Assembly (NCBI GenBank): GCA_937890355.1
Contig: CALACW010000016.1
Coordinates: 1-64,000, forward strand
DNA from: CALACW01 sp002431305
GTDB lineage: Bacteria > Bacillota > Clostridia > Oscillospirales > Acutalibacteraceae
Direction of reading: 5' to 3'
Length of the DNA: 64,000 bases
The notes under the pieces were generated by a model. That model was given only the letters and a program-made list of their open reading frames with translations, was not told where the DNA came from and made no database searches. Each line of letters starts with the position of its first letter. Within the stretch, counting starts at the first letter, position 1. This document shows, piece by piece, positions 17,541-26,263 of this stretch. The position numbers and the translations under genes are program-made.

Positions 17541-19697
17541 ATGAATAAAAAAACTATATTTAAATGCGTTTCGCTTATCATGACTGTTCTGCTCATGTTT
17601 TCGGGTACGCTCCCGGCGTTTGCAGAGCAGAGTCCTGATTATGAGGTAAGTCCCGCGGACGGCGGAGTTTCCGTCGATAAATATCTCGGCGCGGATGAGA
17701 GCGTGACCGTTCCCGAAACGATAGACGGCAAAAACGTCACGGCTGTCGGAATATCCGCTTTTGAAAATAACAAAACTATTAAATCCGTAACGATTCCTTC
17801 ATCCGTAAAGTCGGTTTCTTCATCGGCTTTTTCGGGCTGTTCGGCTCTGGAGAGCGTCTCTTTGCCCGAAACGCTCGAAAATATAGGTTCGTATGCATTT
17901 TTAAACTGCGTTCTTCTTGATAATGTTAAAATTCCCGACTGCTCAGTAGGATTCGGCGCGTTTCAGGGCTGTTCGGCTCTTAAAAATATAGAATTCGCCG
18001 ATTCGATAAAATTTGCCGACAGGTTCGCATTCGAAAAAACCGCATGGCTCGATTCAAAAGAGCCGGGCGTGGTTTATGTTTCAAACTGTGCGTATACGTA
18101 CATATCGGATTCCGAGGACGGATACATTATTATCAATGAAGGAACCGAAAGTATTTCACCGTACGCGTTTGCGGATAAGAATCTCATAACAGACGTGTAC
18201 ATTCCGGACTCCGTAAAATCGATAGGCGTTCGCGCGTTTAAGGACTGTACGAATCTTGAGAGCGTGTATATCCCGTCGTCGGTTGACGAAATCGGCTCTC
18301 AGGCATTCGGATATAAGACGGATTCGAATGCCCTTATTCTCTCGGACAGATTTACGATATACTGCCGGACGGAATCGCAGGGCGAAAAATATGCACGGGA
18401 GAATTCAATTAAATTTGAAAATGTCGATAACTGTAAGCATGATAAGAATAAACAGTATGAGATAACGAGAACGGCATCCTGCGAGGAGGACGGTATTTTA
18501 ACGTACACATGCCGTAAGTGTCATTATAAAGAGACCGTTTCAATCCCGAAACTCGGACATATCTGGGGCGAATGGGTTACGGTTTCGACGCTCGGATGCG
18601 TCAGCGACGGAGTAGACGAGAGAACGTGCGAAAGATGCGGTAAAAAAGAGCAGAATACGACTCCCGCGCTCGGACATAAATGGGGCGAGTGGAGTGTTTC
18701 AAAAAATCCGACATGCGTAAATAAGGGCGAAAACAAACGCGTATGCGCTATATGCGGTTCTGTTCAGACGACCGAAATTGCACCGACGGGACACAAGTGG
18801 AGCAATTGGGTCGAAACAAAACATGCAATGTGTGAAACCGAGGGCGAAAAACAGCGTTACTGCAATATATGCGGAGCGAATGAAACAGATAAAATTCCCG
18901 CACTCGGAAAACATACATGGAGCGAATGGGAGCAGATAAAGGCGCCGACGAAAACAGAGGACGGCTTGGCTGAACGCAAATGTTCCGTCTGCTCAAAGAC
19001 CGAAACAAAAAAAATCGACAAGCTCGGGGAGAACGCGCCGGAGGATACGCTTATTCTCAAAGAAAACAGCAAGTTAAAACTTGATAAAGAAAAAAAACTT
19101 CTTAAAGGCATATACGTCGGAACTATATCCGAATCGCTTATAAAGGAATTTATATCATATACCCACGGCGAGACTGTAATTGTCGCAAATCTTGAAAAAA
19201 ATGAAGAGGTAACCGGAGATACCCCGATAGGCACGGGCAATTACGTGGTTCTTGGTTATCAGGGCAAACTTCAGGATTACTATTATGCGGTCGTTCTCGG
19301 CGACGGCGACGGAAACGGCGTAATAACCGCCTCGGACGCGAGAATCGCGCTGAGAATTTCGGCTAAAATCCAAACCGCATCCGACGCTGTGAACTGTGCG
19401 CTCGATGTGAATTCCGACGGTAAGGTTACAGCCGCGGACGCAAGGATTATTTTGAGAGTATCGGCAAAACTTCAGGCTATGCCGGGTACGGCTGAGGAAA
19501 AGACGACGAAGCCTGAGGAAAAGACGACGAAGCCTGAGGAAAAGACGACGAAACAGAACACGACGACTCAGCCGGCAAAGACCGATAATAAGACGACCGC
19601 TCCCGCGAAAAATCAGACGACAACCGCCAAAGCGACGACAACCGCAAAAACAACAACGACAACTGCAAAAGCGACAACAACCGCTAAATTAAAATAA
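17541..19697 (+). CDS. Secreted LRR protein with zinc-ribbon-like repeats and dockerin
   Basis: Exported cell-surface protein of 718 residues. Order: signal peptide (1-28, PAFA cut), BspA-type LRR_5 repeats (about 55-265; FSGCSALESV, FKDCTNLESV), five Cys repeats of about 42 residues (299-495) each with GHxW and CxxC (CRKC, CERC, CAIC, CNIC, CSVC), a linker, a type I dockerin (587-646) with two Ca2+ loops (DGDGNGVITASDAR, DVNSDGKVTAADAR), and a Thr/Lys-rich tail containing three EEKTTKP/Q units. BspA-like repeats usually mediate adhesion; the dockerin would anchor the protein to a cohesin scaffold. The ATG at 17541 follows AAAGGTGA. Confidence 0.88.
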   Translation: MNKKTIFKCVSLIMTVLLMFSGTLPAFAEQSPDYEVSPADGGVSVDKYLGADESVTVPETIDGKNVTAVGISAFENNKTIKSVTIPSSVKSVSSSAFSGCSALESVSLPETLENIGSYAFLNCVLLDNVKIPDCSVGFGAFQGCSALKNIEFADSIKFADRFAFEKTAWLDSKEPGVVYVSNCAYTYISDSEDGYIIINEGTESISPYAFADKNLITDVYIPDSVKSIGVRAFKDCTNLESVYIPSSVDEIGSQAFGYKTDSNALILSDRFTIYCRTESQGEKYARENSIKFENVDNCKHDKNKQYEITRTASCEEDGILTYTCRKCHYKETVSIPKLGHIWGEWVTVSTLGCVSDGVDERTCERCGKKEQNTTPALGHKWGEWSVSKNPTCVNKGENKRVCAICGSVQTTEIAPTGHKWSNWVETKHAMCETEGEKQRYCNICGANETDKIPALGKHTWSEWEQIKAPTKTEDGLAERKCSVCSKTETKKIDKLGENAPEDTLILKENSKLKLDKEKKLLKGIYVGTISESLIKEFISYTHGETVIVANLEKNEEVTGDTPIGTGNYVVLGYQGKLQDYYYAVVLGDGDGNGVITASDARIALRISAKIQTASDAVNCALDVNSDGKVTAADARIILRVSAKLQAMPGTAEEKTTKPEEKTTKPEEKTTKQNTTTQPAKTDNKTTAPAKNQTTTAKATTTAKTTTTTAKATTTAKLK
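19492..19554 (+). repeat. Three tandem 21-bp units in dockerin tail
   Basis: Three nearly identical 21-base units (CTGAGGAAAAGACGACGAAG plus C) encode the EEKTTKP repeats of the preceding protein. Such perfect units are prone to copy-number change. Confidence 0.85.
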
Positions 19698-19714
19698 AAT
19701 ATAAGGTACAAAAT

Positions 19715-19750
19715 AATCCGTCGGCTCAAAAACGAACCGGCGGATTTAAT
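19715..19750. terminator. Convergent bidirectional terminator
   Basis: AATCCGTCGG pairs with CCGGCGGATT (one G-U) around an AAAAAC loop, between the stops of the converging dockerin and U32 genes. Confidence 0.75.
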
Positions 19751-19771
19751 ATTATATTATTTTAATGAAAT

Positions 19772-20974
19772 TTATAATCTGATTCTTAATATATCTCCCG
19801 GATATAACTTTTTATCGCTCGAAATCGACAGATGTTCCTGCGGAAGATGCGCGGTTTCGCGCTCATTTCCGTTTTTGTCGATAATGCTTTCGACCTTAAA
19901 ACTCTCGCCGAGCGAGTACGGGGAGAGGATTTCGAGCGTGTCGCCTAATGAAAATCTGTTCCTCATTTCGACTGTATAACGCCCGTTTCCGTCATCCGAG
20001 AGCACGATTGCCGTAAATCTGCATGTCTGACGGTACAGTCCATCGTTCGAATGATTGTGAATCAGATCTCCGAAGTAGAATCCCGACGAATACGGTCTGT
20101 GAGACGCGCACTCGAGTTCCGCATTTAAAATATCAAGGTCTGCTGTTGAATCCATTCTGTGACGGTAGGCGTTGGTTACTGTCGCCACATAATACGGGGA
20201 TTTCATTCTGCCCTCAATTTTAAACGAGGTTACGCCCGCTTCGGCAATTTTGTCGAGGAACTCGATGCATTTTAAGTCGTGCGAACTGAGAATTGCGGAC
20301 GAGCCGTTTTCCTCTATGACTTCAAAATGCTGTTCGGGGCGTTTTTCCTCCGTCAGATAATACATCCATCTGCACGGCTGGGTACATTCACCGCGGTTTC
20401 CGCTCTTGCCGGAGAGGTACGAACTTATAAGGCATCTGCCCGAGTATGACATGCACATCGCGCCGTGGACGAATGTTTCTATTTCGAGGTCGGACGGCGT
20501 TTTTGCCCTAAGCTCGGCTATCTCGTCAAGCGACATTTCCCTGCCGAGAACTACGCGCTTTGCGCCCATGTTATAGTATGTAAGAGCCGTCATGTAGTTT
20601 TGAATATTCGCCTGAGTGCTGATGTGAATTTCGAGATCGGGCGCGCCTTCCTTCAGTGCGCATATCGCGCCGAGGTCGGAGACTATGACCGCGTCGACGT
20701 TCATATCATAAAGCTGTTTTGCGTAATTTTTAAGAGGCTCTATTTCATTATTTTTTGCAAAGCTGTTTACCGTGACGTACAGTTTTTTATTTAAGGAATG
20801 TACCTTTTTTACCGCGCTTTCGAGTTTATCGGATGAAAAGGACGCGCTGTCGCTTCTCAGCTGCATAAACGGTCCTCCGACGTAGACTGCGTCGGCTCCG
20901 AAATGAAGCGCGGTGTTTAAACATTCCTCACTGCCGGCGGGACAGAGCAGCTCACAATTTTTAAAGTCAAACAT
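19772..20974 (-). CDS. U32 family peptidase / tRNA hydroxylation protein (TrhP-like)
   Basis: Protein of 400 residues of the U32 family. Members called collagenase-like are now known (TrhP/YrrN/YrrO) to help make 5-hydroxyuridine in tRNA wobble position 34. The N-terminal barrel begins LLCPAGSEE and ADAVYVGG. The Cys motif CMSYSGRCLISSYLSGKSGN..GECTQPCRW (split here for length) and the FKIEGRMKSP segment are diagnostic, with four cysteines likely holding a cluster. The C-terminal beta domain is present. It is in line with, and downstream of, the phosphoglucomutase gene on the minus strand, separated by a hairpin. Confidence 0.85.
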   Translation of the reverse strand: MFDFKNCELLCPAGSEECLNTALHFGADAVYVGGPFMQLRSDSASFSSDKLESAVKKVHSLNKKLYVTVNSFAKNNEIEPLKNYAKQLYDMNVDAVIVSDLGAICALKEGAPDLEIHISTQANIQNYMTALTYYNMGAKRVVLGREMSLDEIAELRAKTPSDLEIETFVHGAMCMSYSGRCLISSYLSGKSGNRGECTQPCRWMYYLTEEKRPEQHFEVIEENGSSAILSSHDLKCIEFLDKIAEAGVTSFKIEGRMKSPYYVATVTNAYRHRMDSTADLDILNAELECASHRPYSSGFYFGDLIHNHSNDGLYRQTCRFTAIVLSDDGNGRYTVEMRNRFSLGDTLEILSPYSLGESFKVESIIDKNGNERETAHLPQEHLSISSDKKLYPGDILRIRL

Positions 20975-20994
20975 GTTTTATTCCTCGCAGAAGC

Positions 20995-21032
20995 AAAGAC
21001 TGTCGAATCCGTTTTACGACCCGGCAGTCTTT
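20995..21032. terminator. Hairpin between small ORF and U32 gene
   Basis: AAAGACTGTCG pairs with CGGCAGTCTTT (11 bp, one G-T). On the minus strand the following T run is short, so termination may be partial. Confidence 0.5.
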
Positions 21033-21051
21033 TACATTAACTGTTTATATT

Positions 21052-21144
21052 TTAAATAAATGCATATATAGCCACTGCGCATACGCTTAACGCGAGCAGA
21101 ACCGCCAAAACGACAGCAATTATTCTTGTAACTTTTTTACTCAT
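21052..21144 (-). CDS. 30-residue single-pass membrane peptide
   Basis: ATG at 21144, six bases after the phosphoglucomutase stop, with AGAGGAA (inside the end of that gene) as a well-placed ribosome binding site. The product has the N-terminal MSKKVTR followed by about 23 hydrophobic residues (IIAVVLAVLLALSV...), a clean single membrane helix with N-terminus in. It is too short for routine gene callers. I do not recognise a family. Transcription from the phosphoglucomutase promoter is expected. Confidence 0.6.
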   Translation of the reverse strand: MSKKVTRIIAVVLAVLLALSVCAVAIYAFI

Positions 21145-21149
21145 AATTA

Positions 21150-22874
21150 TTATTCCTCTATTCCCATGAGTTTCTTAACGTCCGAAATAATCGAATCGGT
21201 AATTTTCTGCGCATCTTCGCGTGTGCCGGCGTGCGCGGTGACATAAACCTTAATCTTGGGCTCCGTTCCCGAGGGTCTGATTATAACCTTATTGTCATTC
21301 GGGAGCGAGTACGAGAGAACGTTCGAAACAGGGAGCGTAATGGGCTCGGTTCTGCCGTCTGCGGTATATGTCGTTACGCTTCTTTCGTAGTCTGCAATCT
21401 TTTCCACTGTCATTCCGGCAATTTTTTCGGGAGCGTTTTCTCTCATGCTCTCCATCATGCCGGACATCTTTTTCATGCCGTCGGCGCCCTCAAATCCAAA
21501 GTTAAAGAGCGAATTTAAATACATTCCGTATTTATCATAAATATCGTTCATTACGTCGATAAGCGTTTTGCCCTGCAATTTATAGTAAGCTGCCATTTCG
21601 ATTATCATCATCGAACCGTTTACGGCGTCCTTGTCGCGTACGTGCGTGCCCGTGAGATATCCGTAGCTTTCCTCAAATCCGATTACGTATCTGTTCTCTT
21701 CACCCTTTGCTTTGAGCTTTTCGATTAGCTCGCCGATATATTTAAATCCGGTAAGTAAATCGAACATTTCGCAGTTGTAATCGTTTGCGATAGCGCGGAC
21801 AAGCTCGGTCGTTACTATCGTTTTAACAACTACGGGTTTTTCGGGCAGTCTGCCCTGTTCCTTAAGACGGGAGAGAATGTACTGCGTGAGCATACATCCG
21901 ACTTCGTTTCCGCTCATCAGTTTATATTCGCCGTGATCCAGAACCGCGATTCCGACTCTGTCGCAGTCGGGGTCTGTTGCCAGTAGAATGTCGGCAGGGA
22001 AGTCCTTAGTCATTTTCATTCCCTCTTCAAATACCTGCTTTATTTCGGGGTTTGGGAACGGGCATGTCGGGAACGTGCCGTCGGGCTGTTCCTGCGAGAG
22101 AACTATTCTCAGATTCTCGACGCCGATTTTCTTGAGAATATGTCGTACAGGCTTGTTTCCGGTTCCGTTGAGAGGGGAGTATATAACTTTGATTCCCGAC
22201 TTTTCGCATACGTCCTTTTCAAGACGGCACTTAAGTTCTTCTTCGTAAAACTCCTCTTTTACCCAGTCCTCGATAAAATCGATTTTATCCTCAGCCAAAG
22301 CCTCGTCGAAATCCATGATTTTAATTCCGGAAAAAACATCGACTTTGTTTATATAAGAAAGTGTTTTTTTTGCAGCCTCGTCTGTCATCTGATAACCTTC
22401 TGGGCCGTAGCATTTGTAGCCGTTGTATTTCGAGGGGTTGTGCGAGGCTGTAATTACAATACCCGACGAGCAGTGAAGTCTGATAACCGCAAACGACAGC
22501 ATGGGGGTGGGCATAAGTTCATCGTAAAAATAAACTTTAATCGAGTTCGCGGCAAGCACGCCAGCCGCTGTTTTTGCAAATAAATCGGATTTTATTCTCG
22601 AGTCGTGAGCAATCGCAACGCTCGGAGAATCAAAATGCGCGTTGAGGTAATCGGCGAGTCCCTGCGTCGCCTGCGCTACGGTGTAGACGTTCATTCTGTT
22701 GGTTCCCGCGCCGATAACTCCGCGCAGTCCGCCTGTACCGAATTCTAGCGCCTTATAGAATCTGTCGAGAATTTCATTTTCATTTCCCTTTATCGATTCG
22801 AGTTCTTCTTTTAAATCGGGGTCTCTGTCGGCCTTCTCGAGCCAGAGATCATATAATTTATCATATTCGGACAT
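21150..22874 (-). CDS. pgcA: Phosphoglucomutase/phosphomannomutase (PgcA-type)
   Basis: Interconverts hexose 1- and 6-phosphates, feeding nucleotide-sugar and wall-polymer synthesis. The 574-residue alpha-D-phosphohexomutase has all four domains: the phosphoserine loop TASHNPSKYNG, the Mg2+ loop DPDCDRVG, the sugar-binding GFEESYGYLTG and the phosphate-binding RPSGTEPKIK. I set the start at the ATG at 22874, preceded by AAGGTG; a further in-frame ATG at 22904 lies too near the -10 box. It is divergent from yifB with back-to-back strong promoters. Confidence 0.94.
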   Translation of the reverse strand: MSEYDKLYDLWLEKADRDPDLKEELESIKGNENEILDRFYKALEFGTGGLRGVIGAGTNRMNVYTVAQATQGLADYLNAHFDSPSVAIAHDSRIKSDLFAKTAAGVLAANSIKVYFYDELMPTPMLSFAVIRLHCSSGIVITASHNPSKYNGYKCYGPEGYQMTDEAAKKTLSYINKVDVFSGIKIMDFDEALAEDKIDFIEDWVKEEFYEEELKCRLEKDVCEKSGIKVIYSPLNGTGNKPVRHILKKIGVENLRIVLSQEQPDGTFPTCPFPNPEIKQVFEEGMKMTKDFPADILLATDPDCDRVGIAVLDHGEYKLMSGNEVGCMLTQYILSRLKEQGRLPEKPVVVKTIVTTELVRAIANDYNCEMFDLLTGFKYIGELIEKLKAKGEENRYVIGFEESYGYLTGTHVRDKDAVNGSMMIIEMAAYYKLQGKTLIDVMNDIYDKYGMYLNSLFNFGFEGADGMKKMSGMMESMRENAPEKIAGMTVEKIADYERSVTTYTADGRTEPITLPVSNVLSYSLPNDNKVIIRPSGTEPKIKVYVTAHAGTREDAQKITDSIISDVKKLMGIEE

Positions 22875-22912
22875 AGTAACACCTTGCTTCTTAAATTTAT
22901 ACATACAGTTAT

Positions 22913-22941
22913 ATTATATACGATAATTTTGCGGATGTAAA
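22913..22941 (-). promoter_or_regulatory. Promoter of pgcA
   Basis: On the minus strand: TTTACA (22941-22936), 17-base spacer, TATAAT (22918-22913). Confidence 0.75.
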
Positions 22942-22964
22942 TATTTTTATTACAAAATAAACGG

Positions 22965-22993
22965 TTGACAAATAACTAAAAAAAATATACAAT
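22965..22993 (+). promoter_or_regulatory. Promoter of yifB/comM
   Basis: TTGACA (22965-22970), 17-base spacer, TACAAT (22988-22993), then CGGAGG and the ATG at 23024. Confidence 0.8.
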
Positions 22994-23023
22994 ATTGTAA
23001 AACAAATGTTCGGAGGCTCTGTT

Positions 23024-24553
23024 ATGTTTTCATGTGTAAACAGCGTCGGTATTTTCGGTATGCACACGTTTCCCGTTAATATCGAGGCCGATATTTCTCA
23101 GGGCAAATACCGTTTTGATATCGTAGGACTTCCCGATACCGCCGTCAGCGAGTCTAAGGAGCGAGTGCGCTCCGCCATGCGCAACAGCGGGTACACGTTT
23201 CCGTATATTCATATAACAATGAATCTTGCGCCCGCCGACGTTAAAAAAGAAGGACCTATCTACGACCTTCCGATTCTGATTGCATTGATGAAGGCAACCG
23301 GTCAGCTCGAAGGCGATTTTTCCGACTGCGCTTTTGCCGGCGAACTTTCTCTCGGCGGAGAGGTCAGAAAAATTAACGGCGTTCTTCCGCTTACGATTGA
23401 GGCGAGAAAAAACGGTATAAAGCGTTTCTTTGTTCCCGAACAGAATGCGTCCGAGGGGAGCGTCGTGGAGGGCATCGACGTTTACCCCGTTTCAAATGTA
23501 AAACAGCTTATAGATTATTTTAAAAACAGGTGTGTAATAGAAAAGGCAGAGTTTTCGGATTCCGATATCTCAGATAAATACATGTCGGTTCCCGACTTTG
23601 CGGACGTTAAGGGACAGATGCAGGCAAAACGCGCGCTCGAGGTTGCCGCCGCGGGCGGTCATAATGTGATGATGGTCGGACCTCCCGGTTCGGGAAAAAG
23701 CATGCTGGCTAAGAGAATTCCCGGAATTCTTCCCGACATGACGTTTGACGAGTCTCTTGAAACGGCAAAGGTTTTTTCGATAGCGGGGCTTTTAAACGAT
23801 AAACTCCCGATAATAAAAACGCGTCCGTTCCGTGCTCCGCATCATTCGATATCTGCCGCGGGTCTTGCGGGAGGCGGTACGGTTCCGAAACCCGGCGAAC
23901 TGTCGCTTGCTCATAACGGCGTTTTGTTTCTCGACGAACTGCCTGAGTTTTCGCGTGCGTCCATGGAGGTTATGAGGCAGCCGATTGAGGACGGAGTTAT
24001 CACGATATCGAGGGTCGCCGGTGCCGTGACATACCCGTGTTCCGTTATGCTGGTGTGCGCGATGAACCCGTGTCCGTGCGGATTCTTCGGTCATCCGACG
24101 AAAAAATGCACATGCGCACCGGGCGCCGTAACTCGTTATATATCAAAGGTTTCCGGACCTATGCTCGACAGAATCGACATACATATAGAGGTTCCGCCCG
24201 TCAATTTCGACGAGCTGTCCGATTCTCACCGGGGCGAAAGTTCCGCCGAAATTAAAAAGAGAGTGAACAGAGCCCGCGATATTCAGAGAGAACGTTTTAA
24301 AGGGACGGGGATTGCATCAAATGCGAAAATGACCGCGGAGGCGGTAAGAAAATACTGTGTTATGACAGACGTAGCTTCCGCTATGCTCAAAAACGCGTTT
24401 GACCGTCTCGGACTTTCGGCAAGGGGCTACGACAAGGTTTTAAAGGTCGCAAGAACCGTTGCCGACCTTGACGAAAGCGACGTTATCGACATAAAACATA
24501 TTTCGGAAGCAATACAGTACAGAAGCCTTGACAGAAAGTTCTGGGGCAATTAA
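23024..24553 (+). CDS. comM: YifB/ComM family Mg-chelatase-like AAA ATPase
   Basis: AAA+ helicase-type protein of 509 residues; ComM promotes branch migration during natural transformation in other bacteria. Domains in order: N-terminal ribosomal-S5-fold/Lon-like domain (1-175), AAA core with Walker A GPPGSGKS (about 216-223), Walker B FLDELPEF, the Mg-chelatase signature and Cys-rich CAMNPCPCGFFG, and the C-terminal Mg-chelatase domain. The ATG at 23024 is set by the CGGAGG site. Monocistronic from its own promoter. Length and motifs are normal. Confidence 0.92.
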   Translation: MFSCVNSVGIFGMHTFPVNIEADISQGKYRFDIVGLPDTAVSESKERVRSAMRNSGYTFPYIHITMNLAPADVKKEGPIYDLPILIALMKATGQLEGDFSDCAFAGELSLGGEVRKINGVLPLTIEARKNGIKRFFVPEQNASEGSVVEGIDVYPVSNVKQLIDYFKNRCVIEKAEFSDSDISDKYMSVPDFADVKGQMQAKRALEVAAAGGHNVMMVGPPGSGKSMLAKRIPGILPDMTFDESLETAKVFSIAGLLNDKLPIIKTRPFRAPHHSISAAGLAGGGTVPKPGELSLAHNGVLFLDELPEFSRASMEVMRQPIEDGVITISRVAGAVTYPCSVMLVCAMNPCPCGFFGHPTKKCTCAPGAVTRYISKVSGPMLDRIDIHIEVPPVNFDELSDSHRGESSAEIKKRVNRARDIQRERFKGTGIASNAKMTAEAVRKYCVMTDVASAMLKNAFDRLGLSARGYDKVLKVARTVADLDESDVIDIKHISEAIQYRSLDRKFWGN

Positions 24554-24562
24554 TTAACATAA

Positions 24563-24724
24563 ACGTTTCAATATTTCATATATAAAAACGAGCTGAGAGA
24601 TAAATATATCGAGTGCTCACCCCTTGACTTTACGAGCGAGGAGAGGGAATGCAGCGGTGAAATTGATTTAAGTCTTTTTGTTGCGGCAAACACTTCGGTA
24701 TTTATTGTTATTACGGCTAAATAA
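24563..24724 (+). pseudogene. Possible C-terminal gene remnant
   Basis: The 330-base gap after yifB holds a 53-codon open stretch with no start codon, encoding a plausible protein tail (…SPLDFTSEEREC…, ending VFIVITAK). Composition is coding-like, and the frame is stopped just upstream by TAA. I do not recognise the family. It may be what is left of a deleted gene. The rest of the gap (24725-24797) is AT-rich with nothing recognisable, followed by the next promoter. Confidence 0.35.
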
Positions 24725-24797
24725 AAAAGCCGGCAGAAAATGCTCCGAAGTTCTTTTAATAGTCTTGTCTTTTTTTATTATTAATTACCGAATGATA

Positions 24798-24826
24798 TTG
24801 ACCGGCTGAAAGAAAAACAGTATAAT
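24798..24826 (+). promoter_or_regulatory. Promoter of secreted phosphoesterase
   Basis: TTGACC (24798-24803), 17-base spacer, TATAAT (24821-24826). A 7-8-bp hairpin TGCGGT/ACCGCA lies in the leader shortly before AAAGGA. Confidence 0.75.
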
Positions 24827-24883
24827 GTGCAGTGAAATACAGTCTGCGGTTTTGAATTCAGACCGCAAAGAAAGGATACCAAA

Positions 24884-26041
24884 ATGAAAAAGGCAAAAAA
24901 GATTTTGGCCGTTATTCTGACCCTGCTTATGTTCGCGCCCGTTTTCGGCGTGACTTCTTCAGCCATGGATAAGAGCGAGCTTCAGTTTAACGAGGACGGA
25001 AAATTTACGATTCTCAACGTCAGCGACATTCAGTCGGGATATCCGAATCATCCGCCCGTATTGAAGCTGTTAAGAGATACGATAAGAGCGGTAAAGCCCG
25101 ACCTTGTAGTTATGACGGGCGATAATATAGCGGGCTACGCGTGTCATACCAAGGTTCTTTCCAAGGCTTGCCTTGACGAGATAATGAATGTGTTTGAGCG
25201 TGAAAAGGTACCTGTTGCTATCGTTTTCGGAAATCATGACGATGAGGAAACTACCGCAACAAAAGAGGATCAGATGCGCTGGTACGAGCGTTTCGACTGT
25301 TTCGTAGGCGAAGCGGGCCCCGACGATATTACCGGCGTAGGAACATACAATCTCCCGATTCTCTCCTCCGACGGTTCGCATTATGCTTTTAATATCTGGA
25401 TGACCGACTCGGGCACGTATAACGATGAAAATGACCTCGGCGGTTACGGCTGCCCGCATAAAGATCAGATAGAGTGGTACAAGAAAACCGCGCTCGAGCT
25501 CAAAGAGCAGAACGGCGGAAAGGTTGTTCCCGCTATTAACTTCCAGCATATTATTCCCGTTGAGATAAGAGAGCTTCTCTCATATCCCGCCGGCAGACCT
25601 CCCATCTTCAAAGACGGCGTAGATTATGAGGGCGAGATCAACGAAAGCGTATGCCCCGCCGCTTATACAAACGGTCAGTTTGACGCGTTTCTTGAAATCG
25701 GCGACGTTATCGCGACCGTTTCGGGACATGACCATACCAATACTTTTAAGGTAGATTACAAAGGTATCGATATTGTCAACACCCCGAGCATTAATTATAT
25801 CACGAACAATTCCGACCATCACGGCGACCATAACGGATGCAGAGTATTCGTCCTCGATGAAAACGACCCGACGAATTACGAGACGAGCATCGTAACGTAT
25901 TTCGACGTTTACGGCGACGGCGAAAAGGCTGAAAATTACTTTCAGATGACCGCCTGCCATTCGAGCTCGAAAGATAAGTTTATTGCGTTCTTTAAGTATA
26001 TTTTCTCTGCGATTGCCGAACTGTTCGGCGCGGCAAAATAA
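24884..26041 (+). CDS. Secreted calcineurin-like metallophosphoesterase
   Basis: Exported phosphoesterase of 385 residues: signal peptide (1-27, SSA-MD cut). The two-metal motifs are visible: DIQSG (first Asp), MTGDN (GD), FGNHDD (GNHD) and VSGHDHTN (GHxH). The family hydrolyses phosphomonoesters or diesters outside the cell (purple acid phosphatase-like group). The C-terminal 25 residues are hydrophobic (FFKYIFSAIAELFG), perhaps membrane-associating. Own promoter at 24798 and own terminator at 26063. A similar hydrophobic end is present in the PHP protein at 15322. Confidence 0.88.
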   Translation: MKKAKKILAVILTLLMFAPVFGVTSSAMDKSELQFNEDGKFTILNVSDIQSGYPNHPPVLKLLRDTIRAVKPDLVVMTGDNIAGYACHTKVLSKACLDEIMNVFEREKVPVAIVFGNHDDEETTATKEDQMRWYERFDCFVGEAGPDDITGVGTYNLPILSSDGSHYAFNIWMTDSGTYNDENDLGGYGCPHKDQIEWYKKTALELKEQNGGKVVPAINFQHIIPVEIRELLSYPAGRPPIFKDGVDYEGEINESVCPAAYTNGQFDAFLEIGDVIATVSGHDHTNTFKVDYKGIDIVNTPSINYITNNSDHHGDHNGCRVFVLDENDPTNYETSIVTYFDVYGDGEKAENYFQMTACHSSSKDKFIAFFKYIFSAIAELFGAAK

Positions 26042-26062
26042 TATAATTTAATAAAATTACTT

Positions 26063-26097
26063 ACGGCTCCGCTGGTTTTTTGCGGAGCCGTTATTTA
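26063..26097 (+). terminator. Terminator of phosphoesterase gene
   Basis: ACGGCTCCGC pairs with GCGGAGCCGT around a T-rich loop, followed by TATTTATT. Confidence 0.8.
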
Positions 26098-26202
26098 TTG
26101 TATCTCATTTGATTTTACCGAAAATGTGTTTATGTGCTTAATTATTCGTCCCGATTTTGTGTGAAAAGTTGAAATATTCATTCAGATTTTGTGCAGAGGG
26201 GG

Positions 26203-26232
26203 TTGATTTTTTCAATGGAAAATGTGTATAAT
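26203..26232 (+). promoter_or_regulatory. Promoter of DUF4143 ATPase gene
   Basis: TTGATT (26203-26208), 18-base spacer, TATAAT (26227-26232), then GGAGG at 26251. Confidence 0.65.
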
Positions 26233-26263
26233 AACTTTGTACCCCGAATCGGAGGCGTATAGA

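Noticed and set aside
17541..19697. CRISPR-like array in the repeated tail region
   Set aside because: Repeats are in-frame 21-bp coding units without spacers. No CRISPR array was seen elsewhere.
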